This document shows positions 17,982-27,622 of a DNA stretch of 50,695 nucleotides, piece by piece (position 1 is the first letter of the stretch; each line of letters starts with the position of its first letter). The notes under the pieces are model-generated. The model searched no databases. It was given only the letters and a program-made list of their open reading frames with translations, and was not told where the DNA came from. This stretch comes from Campylobacter troglodytis (GTDB lineage: Bacteria; Campylobacterota; Campylobacteria; Campylobacterales; Campylobacteraceae): assembly GCF_006864425.1 (NCBI RefSeq), contig NZ_QHLI01000014.1, positions 1-50,695 of the forward strand. The letters run 5' to 3'. The position numbers were made by a program, and so were the translations under genes.

Positions 17982-18409
17982 TGCTTGTCCTTTGAATTTG
18001 GGCTTTGAATTTATTGCTTTTTGCTTAAGCTATTTTGAGCTAGCTTTTAAAATAATTAAGGCTTAAAATTAAGCTTGGCTTTTTTATTTTTTGGTGTGCC
18101 GATCTTTTAACGCAAATTCACCTTTTCTTTTGAAAAATAAGCCTTAAAGCCTAAATTTAAAAGATCTTTTTTAAATCTTCTTAGCTGAATTTTAGCTTCT
18201 TGGCTAAAAACAACAAAACTTACTTTAAAATTTAACGCCTTTAAAGGCCACATTACAACTTGAATTTAAGCTAACAAATCAGCTCTAAGTTAAAAATGCA
18301 AACTTAAAATTTGTGGGCTTAAAATTTAAGGCTCGTTTAAACGCTCTTTAATTTTGAAAAACTTAGATTATACTTTAACAGTTTTAACTTTGCATAAAAA
18401 ATTAAAATT
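17982..18409. other. AT-rich intergenic region between mltG and pgpA
   Basis: These 428 bp have no gene that I can support. They are dominated by AAATTTAAG/CTTAAATTT words, including AAAATTTGTGGGCTTAAAAT near 18305, and could give weak stem-loops. The pgpA promoter should lie here. Confidence 0.45.
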
Positions 18410-19369
18410 TTACTTGCCCCTTTGTGCCTCAACAGCCTTGTTATGATCATTTAAATTCGAACTAAATATATGCTTTCCAGTGCTTTTATCTCTCATAAAA
18501 TAAAGATAATTAGTCTTTGCTGGAAAGATAGCTGCTCTAATGGCATTTAAGGATACATTGCAAACGGCTTCCCTTGGAAGTCCTTCAAATTTATAGGTAT
18601 TATAAAAGCTCTCATCCGTTCTAATCCTCTCAGGCGTGATCCTTGTATGAGAAAAAAGCCCATAGTTTAGGGTGCCATCCATTTGAAGCTTCATTCCTAT
18701 TTTAAGACGGTTATAAATAACAGAGGCTACAAGGGGCATTTCTTCATTACTAGCAGCCTCTTTTTGAATGATAGAAGCTGTGATGACATATTGATGCCAT
18801 TTTTTTTCATTGAATTCACCAAAGATCTTTTGCGAGGCTTGCTGGGAGTAGTTTTTTGAGTAGCTTAAAAGTAGCTCCACCAAAAAGGCCTCGTTTATGC
18901 CCTTTGGTATCTTGTAAGTTTCTGGATAAAACATACCCTCTAAGTAGGGAGTTCTTTTTTTATATTCGCTTAAAAGCTTATCCTCGTTTAAATTCAACTG
19001 GGTGGCAAGCTGTCTAAAAAAAACAAGTGTGGTTTCGCCCGGTATAAGCGTGATGCTTTCAAGGGCAGCCTTTGCTGTGGTAAGTTTGCGTAAAAAATCT
19101 ATCCTAGTAAGATTTTCCTCTCCTATTTGTATCCATCCTGCTTGTGCTTGTCCTAAGAAGCGAAGCACAAAGGCGTCTATGTTTGAAACCTGATACCCTT
19201 CTTTACCTAAACTAGCTATAATCTTACTTACAGAACCCTGAGGTATATAAACCACAGACTTACTCTTAAAGGGCAAACTCAAATAATACAAAATGCCTAT
19301 GAAAAATAAAAGAAAGACAGTAAAGATGAAAAAAAAGATTTTGTGGTATCTAGCAAGCATTTTTATCAT
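18410..19369 (-). CDS. mltG: Endolytic murein transglycosylase MltG
   Basis: MltG cuts nascent peptidoglycan strands at the outer face of the inner membrane and sets glycan length. A membrane anchor (IFFFIFTVFLLFFIGILYYL) lies near residues 10-30, followed by a LysM-like region and the YceG domain. The catalytic glutamate is in SIIQKEAASNEEMPLVASVI, followed by YNRLKIGMKLQMDGTLNYGL. The start at 19369 (MIKMLARYHK) was chosen because AGAGG lies nine bases before it; an upstream extension is open but lacks support. Its 5' end overlaps the divergent AsmA-like gene by 44 bp. The same divergent pair occurs as Cj0529c/Cj0530. Confidence 0.9.
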   Translation of the reverse strand: MIKMLARYHKIFFFIFTVFLLFFIGILYYLSLPFKSKSVVYIPQGSVSKIIASLGKEGYQVSNIDAFVLRFLGQAQAGWIQIGEENLTRIDFLRKLTTAKAALESITLIPGETTLVFFRQLATQLNLNEDKLLSEYKKRTPYLEGMFYPETYKIPKGINEAFLVELLLSYSKNYSQQASQKIFGEFNEKKWHQYVITASIIQKEAASNEEMPLVASVIYNRLKIGMKLQMDGTLNYGLFSHTRITPERIRTDESFYNTYKFEGLPREAVCNVSLNAIRAAIFPAKTNYLYFMRDKSTGKHIFSSNLNDHNKAVEAQRGK

Positions 19370-21839
19370 TTTTTTAATCCTCTTTACCGTCCTTAAGATA
19401 GGACTTAAATTCGATAGCATACAAACTCATTTTTTTGCAGTAGAGCAATTATATATAAAATTAGATAAAAAACTCACAATAAGGGCACAAAAAATTGAAC
19501 TTTTTAATCAAGAAGAGGTGGAAAGCTTTGAGCTTAAAGAACTTGCAAATTTTATAGAAAATTTAAAATACATTTATCTTTTTTTCCAAGAAATTCACAT
19601 TCAAAGCCTTCATGCTAATACCCACACAGTTACGATTAGTCTAAAAGATGAGGATTTAAGCATTGAAAATGAGCTACTAAGCACAAGCTTTCATCTAAGA
19701 AGGCAAGATAATAACATAAGTGCTGATATAAAAGAGCTTTTTTTAAAAGGCATAGAAGCTAAGATAAGCGGTAAAATCAACATAGACACCCAAAAAGAAA
19801 CATACAATATAAACTTAAGCTCAAACTCAACTAAGCTTAAATTTGAGCTTGATCTAAGCTATGATGCCAAAAGCTTAAATTTCATTATAAAAGAAACACA
19901 AATAGCAAATTTAAGGCAGATCTTTGAATTTTTAGATAAACACTCAAGGCTTGGTAAAAATCTCATCAAATGGGTAGGCACAAGGGCTGTGGCTCAGTTT
20001 TATCATCTTGATTATGTAAGAGCTAGGCTTGATCTTGGCAAAAAGACTGTGATTAAAGAGCTTGTAGGAGAGGGCTTTGCTAGGAATTTAACTGTGCTTT
20101 TGGATGAGAATATTACAAGCATTGAATTTCCTTATGTAGAGCTTAAATTAAACAACGATAGGCTTGATTTTATTTTTGATGAGGCAAGCTTTGATGACAA
20201 AGAATTAGATCAAAGTGAGCTTTATATTTATGATCTGCTTAAAGCCAAGCAAACTGGCATTTTTATGAACATTAAATCAAACGAGCTTATACTAGATCAA
20301 AAAATGCAAGATATACTAAGGCTTTATAAGATTAACATTCCATTTACTCAGCTTTCTGGCAAGCTTAAAAGCGATTTTTATATGAAACTTCCCTTTTTTG
20401 ATAAAACAAAGCTAGATTATAATGCTAGCTTTGAGCTTAATGATTCTAAGTTTATCACTGCAAATTTCTTTGTGCCAAGGGGAAAAATAAGGCTTGAAAG
20501 GGGAAAATTATTCTTTGATAATTTTGAGCTTAAAAATGATTTTTTAGAGGCTAGTTTTAAGGCTAGTTTGGATCTAAACAAAAAAAATGGGGTATTTGAT
20601 ACCCAGCTTTCAAGGCTTTATTTTAAGGATCTTTTGGATCTGCCAAGGCAAAGGCTTGAGCTTGATCTTTCTTATGACAAAGATGTCGTACTTAATGCAA
20701 GATCCTTGGATCTAAGCTTAAATTTCACAAAGGGACTTAGTTTTAGCCTTTTAAATGCTAAGAAATTCAAAGAACATTCTAAGCTTATGCAAGATTTTAA
20801 AATTCAAAACATAGAAAGGCTTTCTTTTAGCACTCAAGATTTTAATGACTACTTAGTGCTTTTAAACAAAACAAGATTTGAGGAAGATTTATTAAGAAGC
20901 GATCTTAGTGCCTATGAGGATGATTTTACTGTGAAAAAAAGAGGAGATTTGCTTGATCTAAGCTCTAAGAGTGGTTTAATAACTGTTAATATGAATAAAA
21001 ACAAGATCAAAGCAAATCTCAAAAATCTTTATTATAAGCTTGATCCTTCTGCTGTGAATAAAAAGCAAGAGTATGAGCTAGATTTAAAAGCCAGTAATGC
21101 CGGCGTACTTTTAACTAAGCTAGATAAGAGCTTACACTTTGATAAGCTTGATATTAAGATAAAAGAAAGGGATATAAGCTTGCAAGCTGGCAAGAAACAA
21201 GCTACTTTTAAGCTACTAAGGAATAAAAATGAATTTCTTGTTGATATAAATGGGGCAGATGAGGGCATAGTTAATGACTTTTTTCGCAAAGATCTTGTTA
21301 AAAACGGACAGTTTAACTTGCATATAAAAGGAGCAAGTGAGGATGATTTTACAGGAAATATCAGCTTTAATGACACCTACATCAAGGATATGAAAATTCA
21401 CAACCAGCTAATAAGCTTTATAGACACAGTTCCAAGCCTAATACTTTTTAAAAGCCCAACCTTCAACGAAGAAGGCTTAAAGGTAGAAAAAGCGGGCATA
21501 GTCTTTGAAAGAATGAAGGATAAAATTCACATAAGAGCCCTTGGGCTTAATGGAGACAGTGTCGATGTCATAGGCAGTGGAGCTGTGGATCTAAACAAAG
21601 ACAGCATTGATATGAAACTAGAACTTCAAACCCTAAAATCAGCCTCTCAGATCATAGCCAATATCCCCATCATAAATCAAATCATACTTGGCAAGGATAA
21701 GATCATCTCAACCCAAATTCTAGTAAGTGGCAAAATAGCAGAGCCTAAATTCAGCTCACAGCTCATAAAAGAAAGCCTAAAATTACCCATAAACTTGCTA
21801 AAAAACATAATAGAACTTCCAGCTACTATGTTTAAGTAA
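19326..21839 (+). CDS. AsmA-like periplasmic membrane-anchored protein
   Basis: The first residues MKKKILWYLASIFIIFLILFT form a single membrane anchor; the remaining roughly 810 residues are periplasmic, beta-rich and repetitive, typical of AsmA/DUF3971 (YhdP/TamB-type) proteins thought to bridge the envelope and move phospholipids. The C-terminal part (LGLNGDSVDVIGSGAVDLNK, then MKLELQTLKSASQIIANIPI and the end KLPINLLKNIIELPATMFK) is the most family-like. The start ATG at 19326 was preferred over 19293, which lacks a ribosome site. It precedes icd by 116 bp, as its homologue does in C. jejuni. The function in lipid transport is inferred from the family. Confidence 0.8.
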   Translation: MKKKILWYLASIFIIFLILFTVLKIGLKFDSIQTHFFAVEQLYIKLDKKLTIRAQKIELFNQEEVESFELKELANFIENLKYIYLFFQEIHIQSLHANTHTVTISLKDEDLSIENELLSTSFHLRRQDNNISADIKELFLKGIEAKISGKINIDTQKETYNINLSSNSTKLKFELDLSYDAKSLNFIIKETQIANLRQIFEFLDKHSRLGKNLIKWVGTRAVAQFYHLDYVRARLDLGKKTVIKELVGEGFARNLTVLLDENITSIEFPYVELKLNNDRLDFIFDEASFDDKELDQSELYIYDLLKAKQTGIFMNIKSNELILDQKMQDILRLYKINIPFTQLSGKLKSDFYMKLPFFDKTKLDYNASFELNDSKFITANFFVPRGKIRLERGKLFFDNFELKNDFLEASFKASLDLNKKNGVFDTQLSRLYFKDLLDLPRQRLELDLSYDKDVVLNARSLDLSLNFTKGLSFSLLNAKKFKEHSKLMQDFKIQNIERLSFSTQDFNDYLVLLNKTRFEEDLLRSDLSAYEDDFTVKKRGDLLDLSSKSGLITVNMNKNKIKANLKNLYYKLDPSAVNKKQEYELDLKASNAGVLLTKLDKSLHFDKLDIKIKERDISLQAGKKQATFKLLRNKNEFLVDINGADEGIVNDFFRKDLVKNGQFNLHIKGASEDDFTGNISFNDTYIKDMKIHNQLISFIDTVPSLILFKSPTFNEEGLKVEKAGIVFERMKDKIHIRALGLNGDSVDVIGSGAVDLNKDSIDMKLELQTLKSASQIIANIPIINQIILGKDKIISTQILVSGKIAEPKFSSQLIKESLKLPINLLKNIIELPATMFK

Positions 21840-21913
21840 GCTTATAAAATGCTTAAATTATATTTTTTTTGATTAAATTTAAAGTAAATTTCCAAAAATG
21901 ATTATTTTTTGTG

Positions 21914-21919
21914 TATAAT
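21914..21919 (+). promoter_or_regulatory. Extended -10 promoter of icd
   Basis: TATAAT preceded by TTTTTTGTG gives an extended -10 (TG-N1-TATAAT) 37 bases before the icd ATG, with T-rich runs upstream as in Campylobacter sigma-70 promoters. AAAGGA at about 21946-21951 is the ribosome site. Confidence 0.55.
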
Positions 21920-21955
21920 CACAAAGGATAAAGAATTCACACATAAAGGAAAAAA

Positions 21956-24154
21956 ATGACCTATACATTCACAGATGAATCACCAGCCCTTGCAACTCAC
22001 TCTTTTTTGCCCATAGTTAAGGCCTTCTTAGGCAGTGCAAACATTAGAATTCAAACAGCTGATATTTCTTTAGCTGGAAGAATACTAGCAAGTTTTAATG
22101 AGCATTTAAACCCAGATCAAAGGTGCGAGGATGCCCTAGCTCAGCTAGGCGAGCTTGTTAAAAATCCAAACGCTATCTTAATAAAAACCCCAAATATCTC
22201 AGCCTCCATACCCCAACTAAAAGCAGCAATCAAAGAACTACAAGAAAAGGGCTTTAAGATCCCAAATTTTCCAGATGAGCCCAAAAATGAAGAGGAAAAA
22301 AAGATAAAGGAAAAATATCAAAAGGTGCTTGGTTCTGCTGTTAATCCTGTTTTAAGGCAAGGAAATTCAGATCGCAGATCAACAAAGGCTGTGAAAGAGT
22401 ATGCAAAAAACAATCCCTACAAGGTAAGAGACTTTGAAAGTGGCTCAAAAACAAGGGTTTCTTATATGAAGGATGGGGATTTTTTCTCCAATGAAAAGGC
22501 TATTTTGCTTGATAAGGACTGTGTGGCAAGTATAGAATTTGTAGCTAGCGATGGGGCTGTTACTGTTTTAAAAGATAAATTAAATTTGCAAAAGAATGAA
22601 ATTTTAGACTGTTCCTTTATGAGTGTTAAAAAGCTTGATGAATTTTATGAGGAGCAAATTAACAAGAGTAAAAAAGATAATCTGCTTTTGTCCTTGCACT
22701 TAAAGGCTACTATGATGAAGGTTAGTGATCCTGTGATTTTTGGGCACTGTGTTAAGACTTATTTTAAGGAGCTTTTCGATAAATTTGAGGCTGAATTTAA
22801 AAGCCTAGGCATAAATGAAAACAATGGCATAAGTGAGCTTTTAAGCAAGATTGAAGGATCAAGTAAAAAGGGTGAAATTTTAGCACTTTATAATGAAATT
22901 TTAGACAAAGGCGCTGATTTATCTATGGTAAATTCTGAAAAAGGCATTACAAATTTACATGTACCAAGCGATGTCATTGTCGATGCCTCAATGCCTGCTA
23001 TGCTTAAAAACGGTGCAAAGCTTTGGGATAAAGAGAACAAGGAAAGAGATACCAATGCTCTTATACCAGATAAGACCTATGCTACCATTTATGAGGCTGT
23101 GCTAGAAGATCTTCATAAAAACGGAACCCTTAATCCTAGCAAATTAGGCTCTGTCTCAAATGTAGGACTAATGGCAAAAAAGGCACAAGAATACGGCTCT
23201 CACGATAAAACCTTCATAGCAAAGGACAAAGGAGCGGTTCGCATAGTAGCAGATGGCAATACCTTGCTTGAGCAAAAGCTTGAAAAAGGAGATATTTTTA
23301 GAGCCTGCCAAGCAAAATATGATGCCATTATAAACTGGATAGATCTTGGTATAAATAGATCAAAACAAGCAAACGAAGAGGCTATTTTTTGGCTTGATGA
23401 AGCAAGGGCAAGCGATAAGATCATGATAAAGCTTGTTAAGGATAGATTGAAAGAACAAGGCGTGAATTTAGAGATACTAAGTCCAAAGGAAGCTTGCTTA
23501 AAAAGCTTAGCTCTAATTAGGGCTGGAAAGAATGTCATTAGCATTACGGGCAATGTTTTAAGAGATTATCTAACAGATCTCTTTCCTATCTTAGAGCTTG
23601 GCACAAGTGCAAAGATGCTCTCTGTTGTGCCTATGCTTAATGGAGGGGCTATGTTTGAAACAGGAGCAGGAGGATCAGCACCAAAGCAAGTAGAACAGCT
23701 AGTGCAAGAAAATCATCTTCGCTGGGATAGCCTTGGTGAGTTTTTAGCCTTGCAAGCTAGCTTGGAATTTTTTGCTGAAAAAAGAAGAAACCACAAGGCA
23801 AAGATCCTAGCTCAGTGTCTTGATGAGGCTATAGGCAATTGGCTAGAAAATAACAAAAATCCTTCAAGAAAGGTAAAAGAGGATGACAATAGAACGAGTC
23901 ATTTTTATTTGGCTATGTATTGGGCAAATGAGCTTGCAAGACAGGGTTATGAAAAGGAACTTCAAATGATCTTTAAGGATGTGTCCGATGAATTAAGTGG
24001 CAATGAAGAGGAAATTAGGGCTGAGTTCATTGATGAGCAAGGAAAAAAGGTTGATTTAGGTGGATATTATAAGCTTGATGAGGAAAAGGCAAAGAAAATT
24101 ATGTGTCCTAGCAAGATCTTTAATGATATAATAGCAAGCATTCCCCAACAATGA
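21956..24154 (+). CDS. icd: Isocitrate dehydrogenase (NADP+), monomeric type
   Basis: This TCA-cycle enzyme oxidises and decarboxylates isocitrate to 2-oxoglutarate. The 732-residue size and the sequence show the monomeric IDH-II type rather than the 45-kDa dimeric enzyme. [20 protein letters not shown] at the N-terminus, [19 protein letters not shown] and [20 protein letters not shown] are diagnostic segments carrying isocitrate-binding residues. Length is typical. The end overlaps the start of mdh (ATGA), and 2-oxoglutarate from this enzyme is the substrate of the OorDABC enzyme encoded just downstream, so the cluster is a functional unit. Confidence 0.95.
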   Translation: MTYTFTDESPALATHSFLPIVKAFLGSANIRIQTADISLAGRILASFNEHLNPDQRCEDALAQLGELVKNPNAILIKTPNISASIPQLKAAIKELQEKGFKIPNFPDEPKNEEEKKIKEKYQKVLGSAVNPVLRQGNSDRRSTKAVKEYAKNNPYKVRDFESGSKTRVSYMKDGDFFSNEKAILLDKDCVASIEFVASDGAVTVLKDKLNLQKNEILDCSFMSVKKLDEFYEEQINKSKKDNLLLSLHLKATMMKVSDPVIFGHCVKTYFKELFDKFEAEFKSLGINENNGISELLSKIEGSSKKGEILALYNEILDKGADLSMVNSEKGITNLHVPSDVIVDASMPAMLKNGAKLWDKENKERDTNALIPDKTYATIYEAVLEDLHKNGTLNPSKLGSVSNVGLMAKKAQEYGSHDKTFIAKDKGAVRIVADGNTLLEQKLEKGDIFRACQAKYDAIINWIDLGINRSKQANEEAIFWLDEARASDKIMIKLVKDRLKEQGVNLEILSPKEACLKSLALIRAGKNVISITGNVLRDYLTDLFPILELGTSAKMLSVVPMLNGGAMFETGAGGSAPKQVEQLVQENHLRWDSLGEFLALQASLEFFAEKRRNHKAKILAQCLDEAIGNWLENNKNPSRKVKEDDNRTSHFYLAMYWANELARQGYEKELQMIFKDVSDELSGNEEEIRAEFIDEQGKKVDLGGYYKLDEEKAKKIMCPSKIFNDIIASIPQQ

Positions 24155-25047
24155 AGATAACAGTAATAGGAACAGGCAATGTAGGCTTAAGCATAGCTTA
24201 CGGCTTGATTTTAAGAGGGCTTTGCACTGAGCTTGTTTTGATAGATAGAAATGAAAACAAGCTTATGGCTAGAGACTTGGATCTAGGACAGAGCATAGCC
24301 GTTTTAAATCTTGACATCAAGCTTACTTGCACAAGTGATTATAAAGAGTGCAAAGATAGTGACATAGTTATTTTTTGTGCAGGGGCTACCAGAAAAGAGG
24401 GGCAAAGTAGAGCCGAGCTTTTAAAGATAAATTCAGAGATCTTGCTTGACTGTGCTAGAAAGGTAAAAGAATTCAGCCCAGATCCTCTTTTCATACTGCT
24501 TACAAACCCTGTTGATTTACTGTTAAACATACTTTATGAAAGCAAGATCTTTAAGAGTAAAAAGATAGTAGCAATGGCAGGTGTGCTTGATAATGCTCGT
24601 TTTAAATACGAACTTTCAAAGAAATTTAACTGCTTAAATTCAGATCTAGACACCAAACTCATAGGCTTTCATAATGATGATATGGTGCTTTTAAAATCTC
24701 ATTCCTCGTACAAAAATCAAAAGATAACAGAGCTTTTAAGCGAAAACGAGCTTGAATTTATAGAAAATGAGGTAAAAATAGGAGGGGCAAAGCTTATTAA
24801 ATACCTTGGAACCTCTGGTTATCTAGCCCCAGCCACCGCCTGTATTAGAATGATCGAAGCTCTTAGAACGGGTGAGTTTTTGGTGATGACTGTTATCTTA
24901 GAAGGACAGTATGGAGTAAAGGCTAAGGCTCTTGGGGTTTTAGCTAGATTAGGACTAAATGGGGTCATTGAGCTTTTAGATTTAAAATTAAGCGAGGAAG
25001 AGCAAGATAAGCTTGATGAATCTTTGAGAAAAAGTGATTATATATAA
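24151..25047 (+). CDS. mdh: Malate dehydrogenase (LDH/MDH family)
   Basis: This enzyme interconverts malate and oxaloacetate with NAD(H). The Rossmann motif GTGNVGLS lies at residues 7-14, the acidic NAD-specific residue in LVLIDRNENK, substrate arginines in GATRKEGQSRAELL, and NPVD follows. The catalytic histidine is in LIGFHNDDMVLL; the usual G-x-H-G-D is altered to GFHND, a variation I believe also occurs in Campylobacter relatives. The 298-residue length is slightly short for the family. The start overlaps the icd stop by four bases. Downstream, sucC and sucD, which follow mdh in C. jejuni, are absent. Confidence 0.88.
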   Translation: MKITVIGTGNVGLSIAYGLILRGLCTELVLIDRNENKLMARDLDLGQSIAVLNLDIKLTCTSDYKECKDSDIVIFCAGATRKEGQSRAELLKINSEILLDCARKVKEFSPDPLFILLTNPVDLLLNILYESKIFKSKKIVAMAGVLDNARFKYELSKKFNCLNSDLDTKLIGFHNDDMVLLKSHSSYKNQKITELLSENELEFIENEVKIGGAKLIKYLGTSGYLAPATACIRMIEALRTGEFLVMTVILEGQYGVKAKALGVLARLGLNGVIELLDLKLSEEEQDKLDESLRKSDYI

Positions 25048-25057
25048 AGGAAATTTT

Positions 25058-25090
25058 ATGAAACTAACTGTGGTTAAGGAGAAAAGATGA
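25058..25090 (+). CDS. Possible 10-codon leader ORF between mdh and oorD
   Basis: ATG at 25058 has AAAGGA eight bases upstream and encodes MKLTVVKEKR, then a TGA that overlaps the oorD ATG. The codons GTT AAG GAG hold the ribosome site of oorD (AAGGAG, 25076-25081). It could couple oorD translation to upstream reading, or be a scar of the sucCD deletion. No similarity to known peptides is claimed. Confidence 0.3.
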   Translation: MKLTVVKEKR

Positions 25091-25395
25091 GTATGATTGC
25101 TCCAAAGGATACACCTGTTTGGGTGGATGAGCACAACTGTAAGGCTTGCAATATCTGCGTTAGCTACTGTCCTGCTGGAGTTTTGGCTATGCGTGATGAG
25201 GCTAGTGCTGTTATGGGAAAGATGATTGAGGTTATCCACCCTGAGTCCTGTATAGGTTGCAGTGAATGTGAGGTTCATTGCCCTGACTTTGCCATTATGG
25301 TCGCTACAAGGGCTGAGTTTAAATTCAACAAACTTACCCCAGAAGCAAAAGAAAGAGCTTCTTTAATCAAGCAAAATAATTACAAGAAAGTGTAG
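25087..25395 (+). CDS. oorD: 2-oxoglutarate:acceptor oxidoreductase, delta (ferredoxin-like) subunit
   Basis: OorD carries the two 4Fe-4S clusters of the four-subunit enzyme that turns 2-oxoglutarate and CoA into succinyl-CoA, replacing the oxygen-tolerant dehydrogenase complex. The cluster motifs are CKACNICVSYCP and CIGCSECEVHCP. At 102 residues it is normal length. AAGGAG lies five bases upstream of the ATG. It is followed directly by oorA in the conserved D-A-B-C order. Electrons in Campylobacter go to flavodoxin and then to the respiratory chain. Confidence 0.95.
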   Translation: MSMIAPKDTPVWVDEHNCKACNICVSYCPAGVLAMRDEASAVMGKMIEVIHPESCIGCSECEVHCPDFAIMVATRAEFKFNKLTPEAKERASLIKQNNYKKV

Positions 25396-25404
25396 GTGCT
25401 TGAT

Positions 25405-26529
25405 ATGAGAGAACTAGTAGCGTCTGGAAATATTTTGGTTGCCAAGGCAGCCATTGAGTGTGGTTGTAGATTTTTTGGAGGCTATCCCATCACTCCAAGC
25501 TCTGAAATAGCCCACGAGCTTTCAAAGCTCTTACCTGCAAATGATGGCACCTTCATACAAATGGAGGATGAAATTTCAGGCATAAGCGTAACCATAGGTG
25601 CGGCTATGAGTGGGGTTAAGGCTATGACTGCAAGTTCTGGTCCTGGGATTTCTTTAAAGGCTGAGCAAATAGGCTATGCTTTTATAGCTGAAATTCCTCT
25701 TGTCATCGCTAATGTTATGCGCGGAGGTCCCTCAACTGGCCTTCCTACTCGCGTGGCACAAGGAGATCTTTGGCAAGCAAAGGCACCAACTCATGGAGAT
25801 TATGCAAGTATAGCCCTAGCCCCTGCTTCCTTGGAGGAATCTTACAATGAAACTGTTCGAGCCTTTAATCTATCAGAACAGCTAATGACTCCTGTATTTT
25901 TGCTTCTTGATGAGACTGTTGGGCATATGAATGGCAAGGCTAGAATTCCTGATTTAAATGAGCTTAAAATCATAAATAGAGCTAAATTCAGCGGAGATAA
26001 GAAAGATTACAAGCCCTACGCAGCAGCACCAAATGAAGCAGCCGTTCTCAATCCCTTCTTTGAGGGTTATCGCTATCACATCACAGGGCTTCACCACGGA
26101 GACATAGGCTTTCCAACCGAGGATGGAGAGATAGTTAAAAGAAATATAGAAAGGCTCTTTGGCAAGATTAAAAGTAGGGTTGATGAAATTTGCACCTATG
26201 AGGAGTTTATGCTTGATGATGCTGATTTTTTAATTATAGCTTACGGTAGCGTTTCTCGCTCTGTTAAGGATGCCATAGCTCGTTTGAGGGATCAGGGCAT
26301 TAAAGTTGGCTTATTTAGACCCATCACCTTGTATCCTGTGGCTGAAAAGAAGATAGCACAGGTTGTAAATAGCTTTAAAAAGGTTATGGTTTGTGAGTTA
26401 AATATGGGGCAGTATTTAGAGGAGATAGAAAGGGCAAGTAAGAGAGATGATTTAATTGCCTTTGTTAGGGCAAATGGCAGAACCCTAACTCCAAGTGAGA
26501 TTATGACTAAGGTAAAGGAGTATATATAA
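25405..26529 (+). CDS. oorA: 2-oxoglutarate:acceptor oxidoreductase, alpha subunit
   Basis: OorA forms the catalytic core with OorB and holds the substrate-side domains. GGYPITPSSEIAHELS near residue 27, IQMEDEISGISVTIGAAMSG and TASSGPGISLKAEQIGYA are signatures of the pyrimidine-binding domain of 2-oxoacid oxidoreductases. PLVIANVMRGGPSTGLPTR follows. The ATG at 25405 (MRELVASGN) was chosen by comparison with relatives; a GTG at 25396, directly after the oorD stop, would add three residues. 374 residues. The stop overlaps the oorB ATG (TAATG). Confidence 0.93.
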   Translation: MRELVASGNILVAKAAIECGCRFFGGYPITPSSEIAHELSKLLPANDGTFIQMEDEISGISVTIGAAMSGVKAMTASSGPGISLKAEQIGYAFIAEIPLVIANVMRGGPSTGLPTRVAQGDLWQAKAPTHGDYASIALAPASLEESYNETVRAFNLSEQLMTPVFLLLDETVGHMNGKARIPDLNELKIINRAKFSGDKKDYKPYAAAPNEAAVLNPFFEGYRYHITGLHHGDIGFPTEDGEIVKRNIERLFGKIKSRVDEICTYEEFMLDDADFLIIAYGSVSRSVKDAIARLRDQGIKVGLFRPITLYPVAEKKIAQVVNSFKKVMVCELNMGQYLEEIERASKRDDLIAFVRANGRTLTPSEIMTKVKEYI

Positions 26530-27377
26530 TGGCTTTTGATTATGATGAATACTTAAGAGTGGATAAGATGCCTACTCAGTGGTGCTGGGGCTGTGGGGAC
26601 GGAGTGGTGCTTAAATGCATCATTCGTGCCATTCAAAAGATAGGCTGGAAGATGGATGATGTATGCCTTGTTTCTGGCATAGGATGTAGTGGGAGGATGA
26701 GTTCTTATGTAAATTGCAACACCGTTCATACCACCCACGGACGAGCCATAGCCTATGCTACGGGTATAAAGTTGGCAAATCCTAGCAAGAAGGTTATTGT
26801 GGTAAGTGGGGACGGAGATACCCTTGCAATCGGTGGTAATCACACCATACACGGTTGCAGAAGAAATGTAGATCTAACCCACATAGTTATAAATAACTTT
26901 ATTTATGGACTTACAAATTCACAAACTTCTCCCACAACTCCGCAAGGTTTTTATACAGTTACAGCCCAAAAGGGAAATATAGATCCAAATTTTGATGCTT
27001 GTAAGCTTACAAAGGCAGCAGGGGCTACCTTTGTAGCCAGAGGCAATGTAATAGAAGCAGCCAAGCTTGAAAATCTCATCTACAAAGCCCTAGCTCACAA
27101 TGGATACAGCTTTGTTGATGTCTTTTCAAACTGTCATATAAATTTAGGACGAAAGAACAAAATGGGCGAGGCAACTCAGATGCTTGAGTGGATCAAGGGC
27201 TTAATTGTCGATAAATCAAGCTTTGACAAGCTAGAAACAGAAGAGGAAAGAAAGGGTAAGTTTCCAACAGGAATCTTGCATCAAGATAATGACAGGGCTG
27301 AGTATTGCCACGCTTATGAAGAGGTTCGCAGAGCCTTTAAAGAAAAAAGGATGGTTGATCTAGCAGCCTTAAAATAG
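26529..27377 (+). CDS. oorB: 2-oxoglutarate:acceptor oxidoreductase, beta subunit (thiamine diphosphate site)
   Basis: OorB binds thiamine diphosphate and, with OorA, cleaves 2-oxoglutarate. CWGCGDGVVLK at the N-terminus has the cysteines for its 4Fe-4S cluster with the later SGIGCSGR. The thiamine-diphosphate motif is GDGDTLAIGGNH near residues 97-108, followed by NNFIYGLTNSQTSPTT, where N-x-x-Y-G-L/M-T binds magnesium. 282 residues is usual. The start overlaps the oorA stop. Unlike in C. jejuni, a 245-bp gap separates it from oorC. Confidence 0.94.
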   Translation: MAFDYDEYLRVDKMPTQWCWGCGDGVVLKCIIRAIQKIGWKMDDVCLVSGIGCSGRMSSYVNCNTVHTTHGRAIAYATGIKLANPSKKVIVVSGDGDTLAIGGNHTIHGCRRNVDLTHIVINNFIYGLTNSQTSPTTPQGFYTVTAQKGNIDPNFDACKLTKAAGATFVARGNVIEAAKLENLIYKALAHNGYSFVDVFSNCHINLGRKNKMGEATQMLEWIKGLIVDKSSFDKLETEEERKGKFPTGILHQDNDRAEYCHAYEEVRRAFKEKRMVDLAALK

Positions 27378-27622
27378 CCCTTGTGCTTTTAAGACGAGCT
27401 AGTTTATAAGCCTTGAATTTGCAACTTAAAATTCAAGGCTTTAAATTCAAGGCTTTTTGCAAAAAGTGTCAATTTGTGCTTTTAAGAATTCAAAAAAAGG
27501 CTAAAAATTCACGGCATTTATTAAATTTAAATGTGAATTTTTTAAAGATGCTTTTAGATTAAAAAAGAACATTTTAAAATTCAAGGCTTTTAAAAAAAGG
27601 AAAATTCAAAAAGGGGTTTAAG
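27378..27622. repeat. Motif-rich spacer inside the oor operon
   Basis: This 245-bp gap splits oorB from oorC. It contains AAGCCTTGAATTT, its inverted copies AAATTCAAGGCTTT (near 27430 and 27445) and several further AAATTCA/GTGAATTT motifs, so stem-loops can form. No reading frame is seen. The inverted pair followed by TTTTT may end or attenuate transcription before oorC. Confidence 0.6.
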
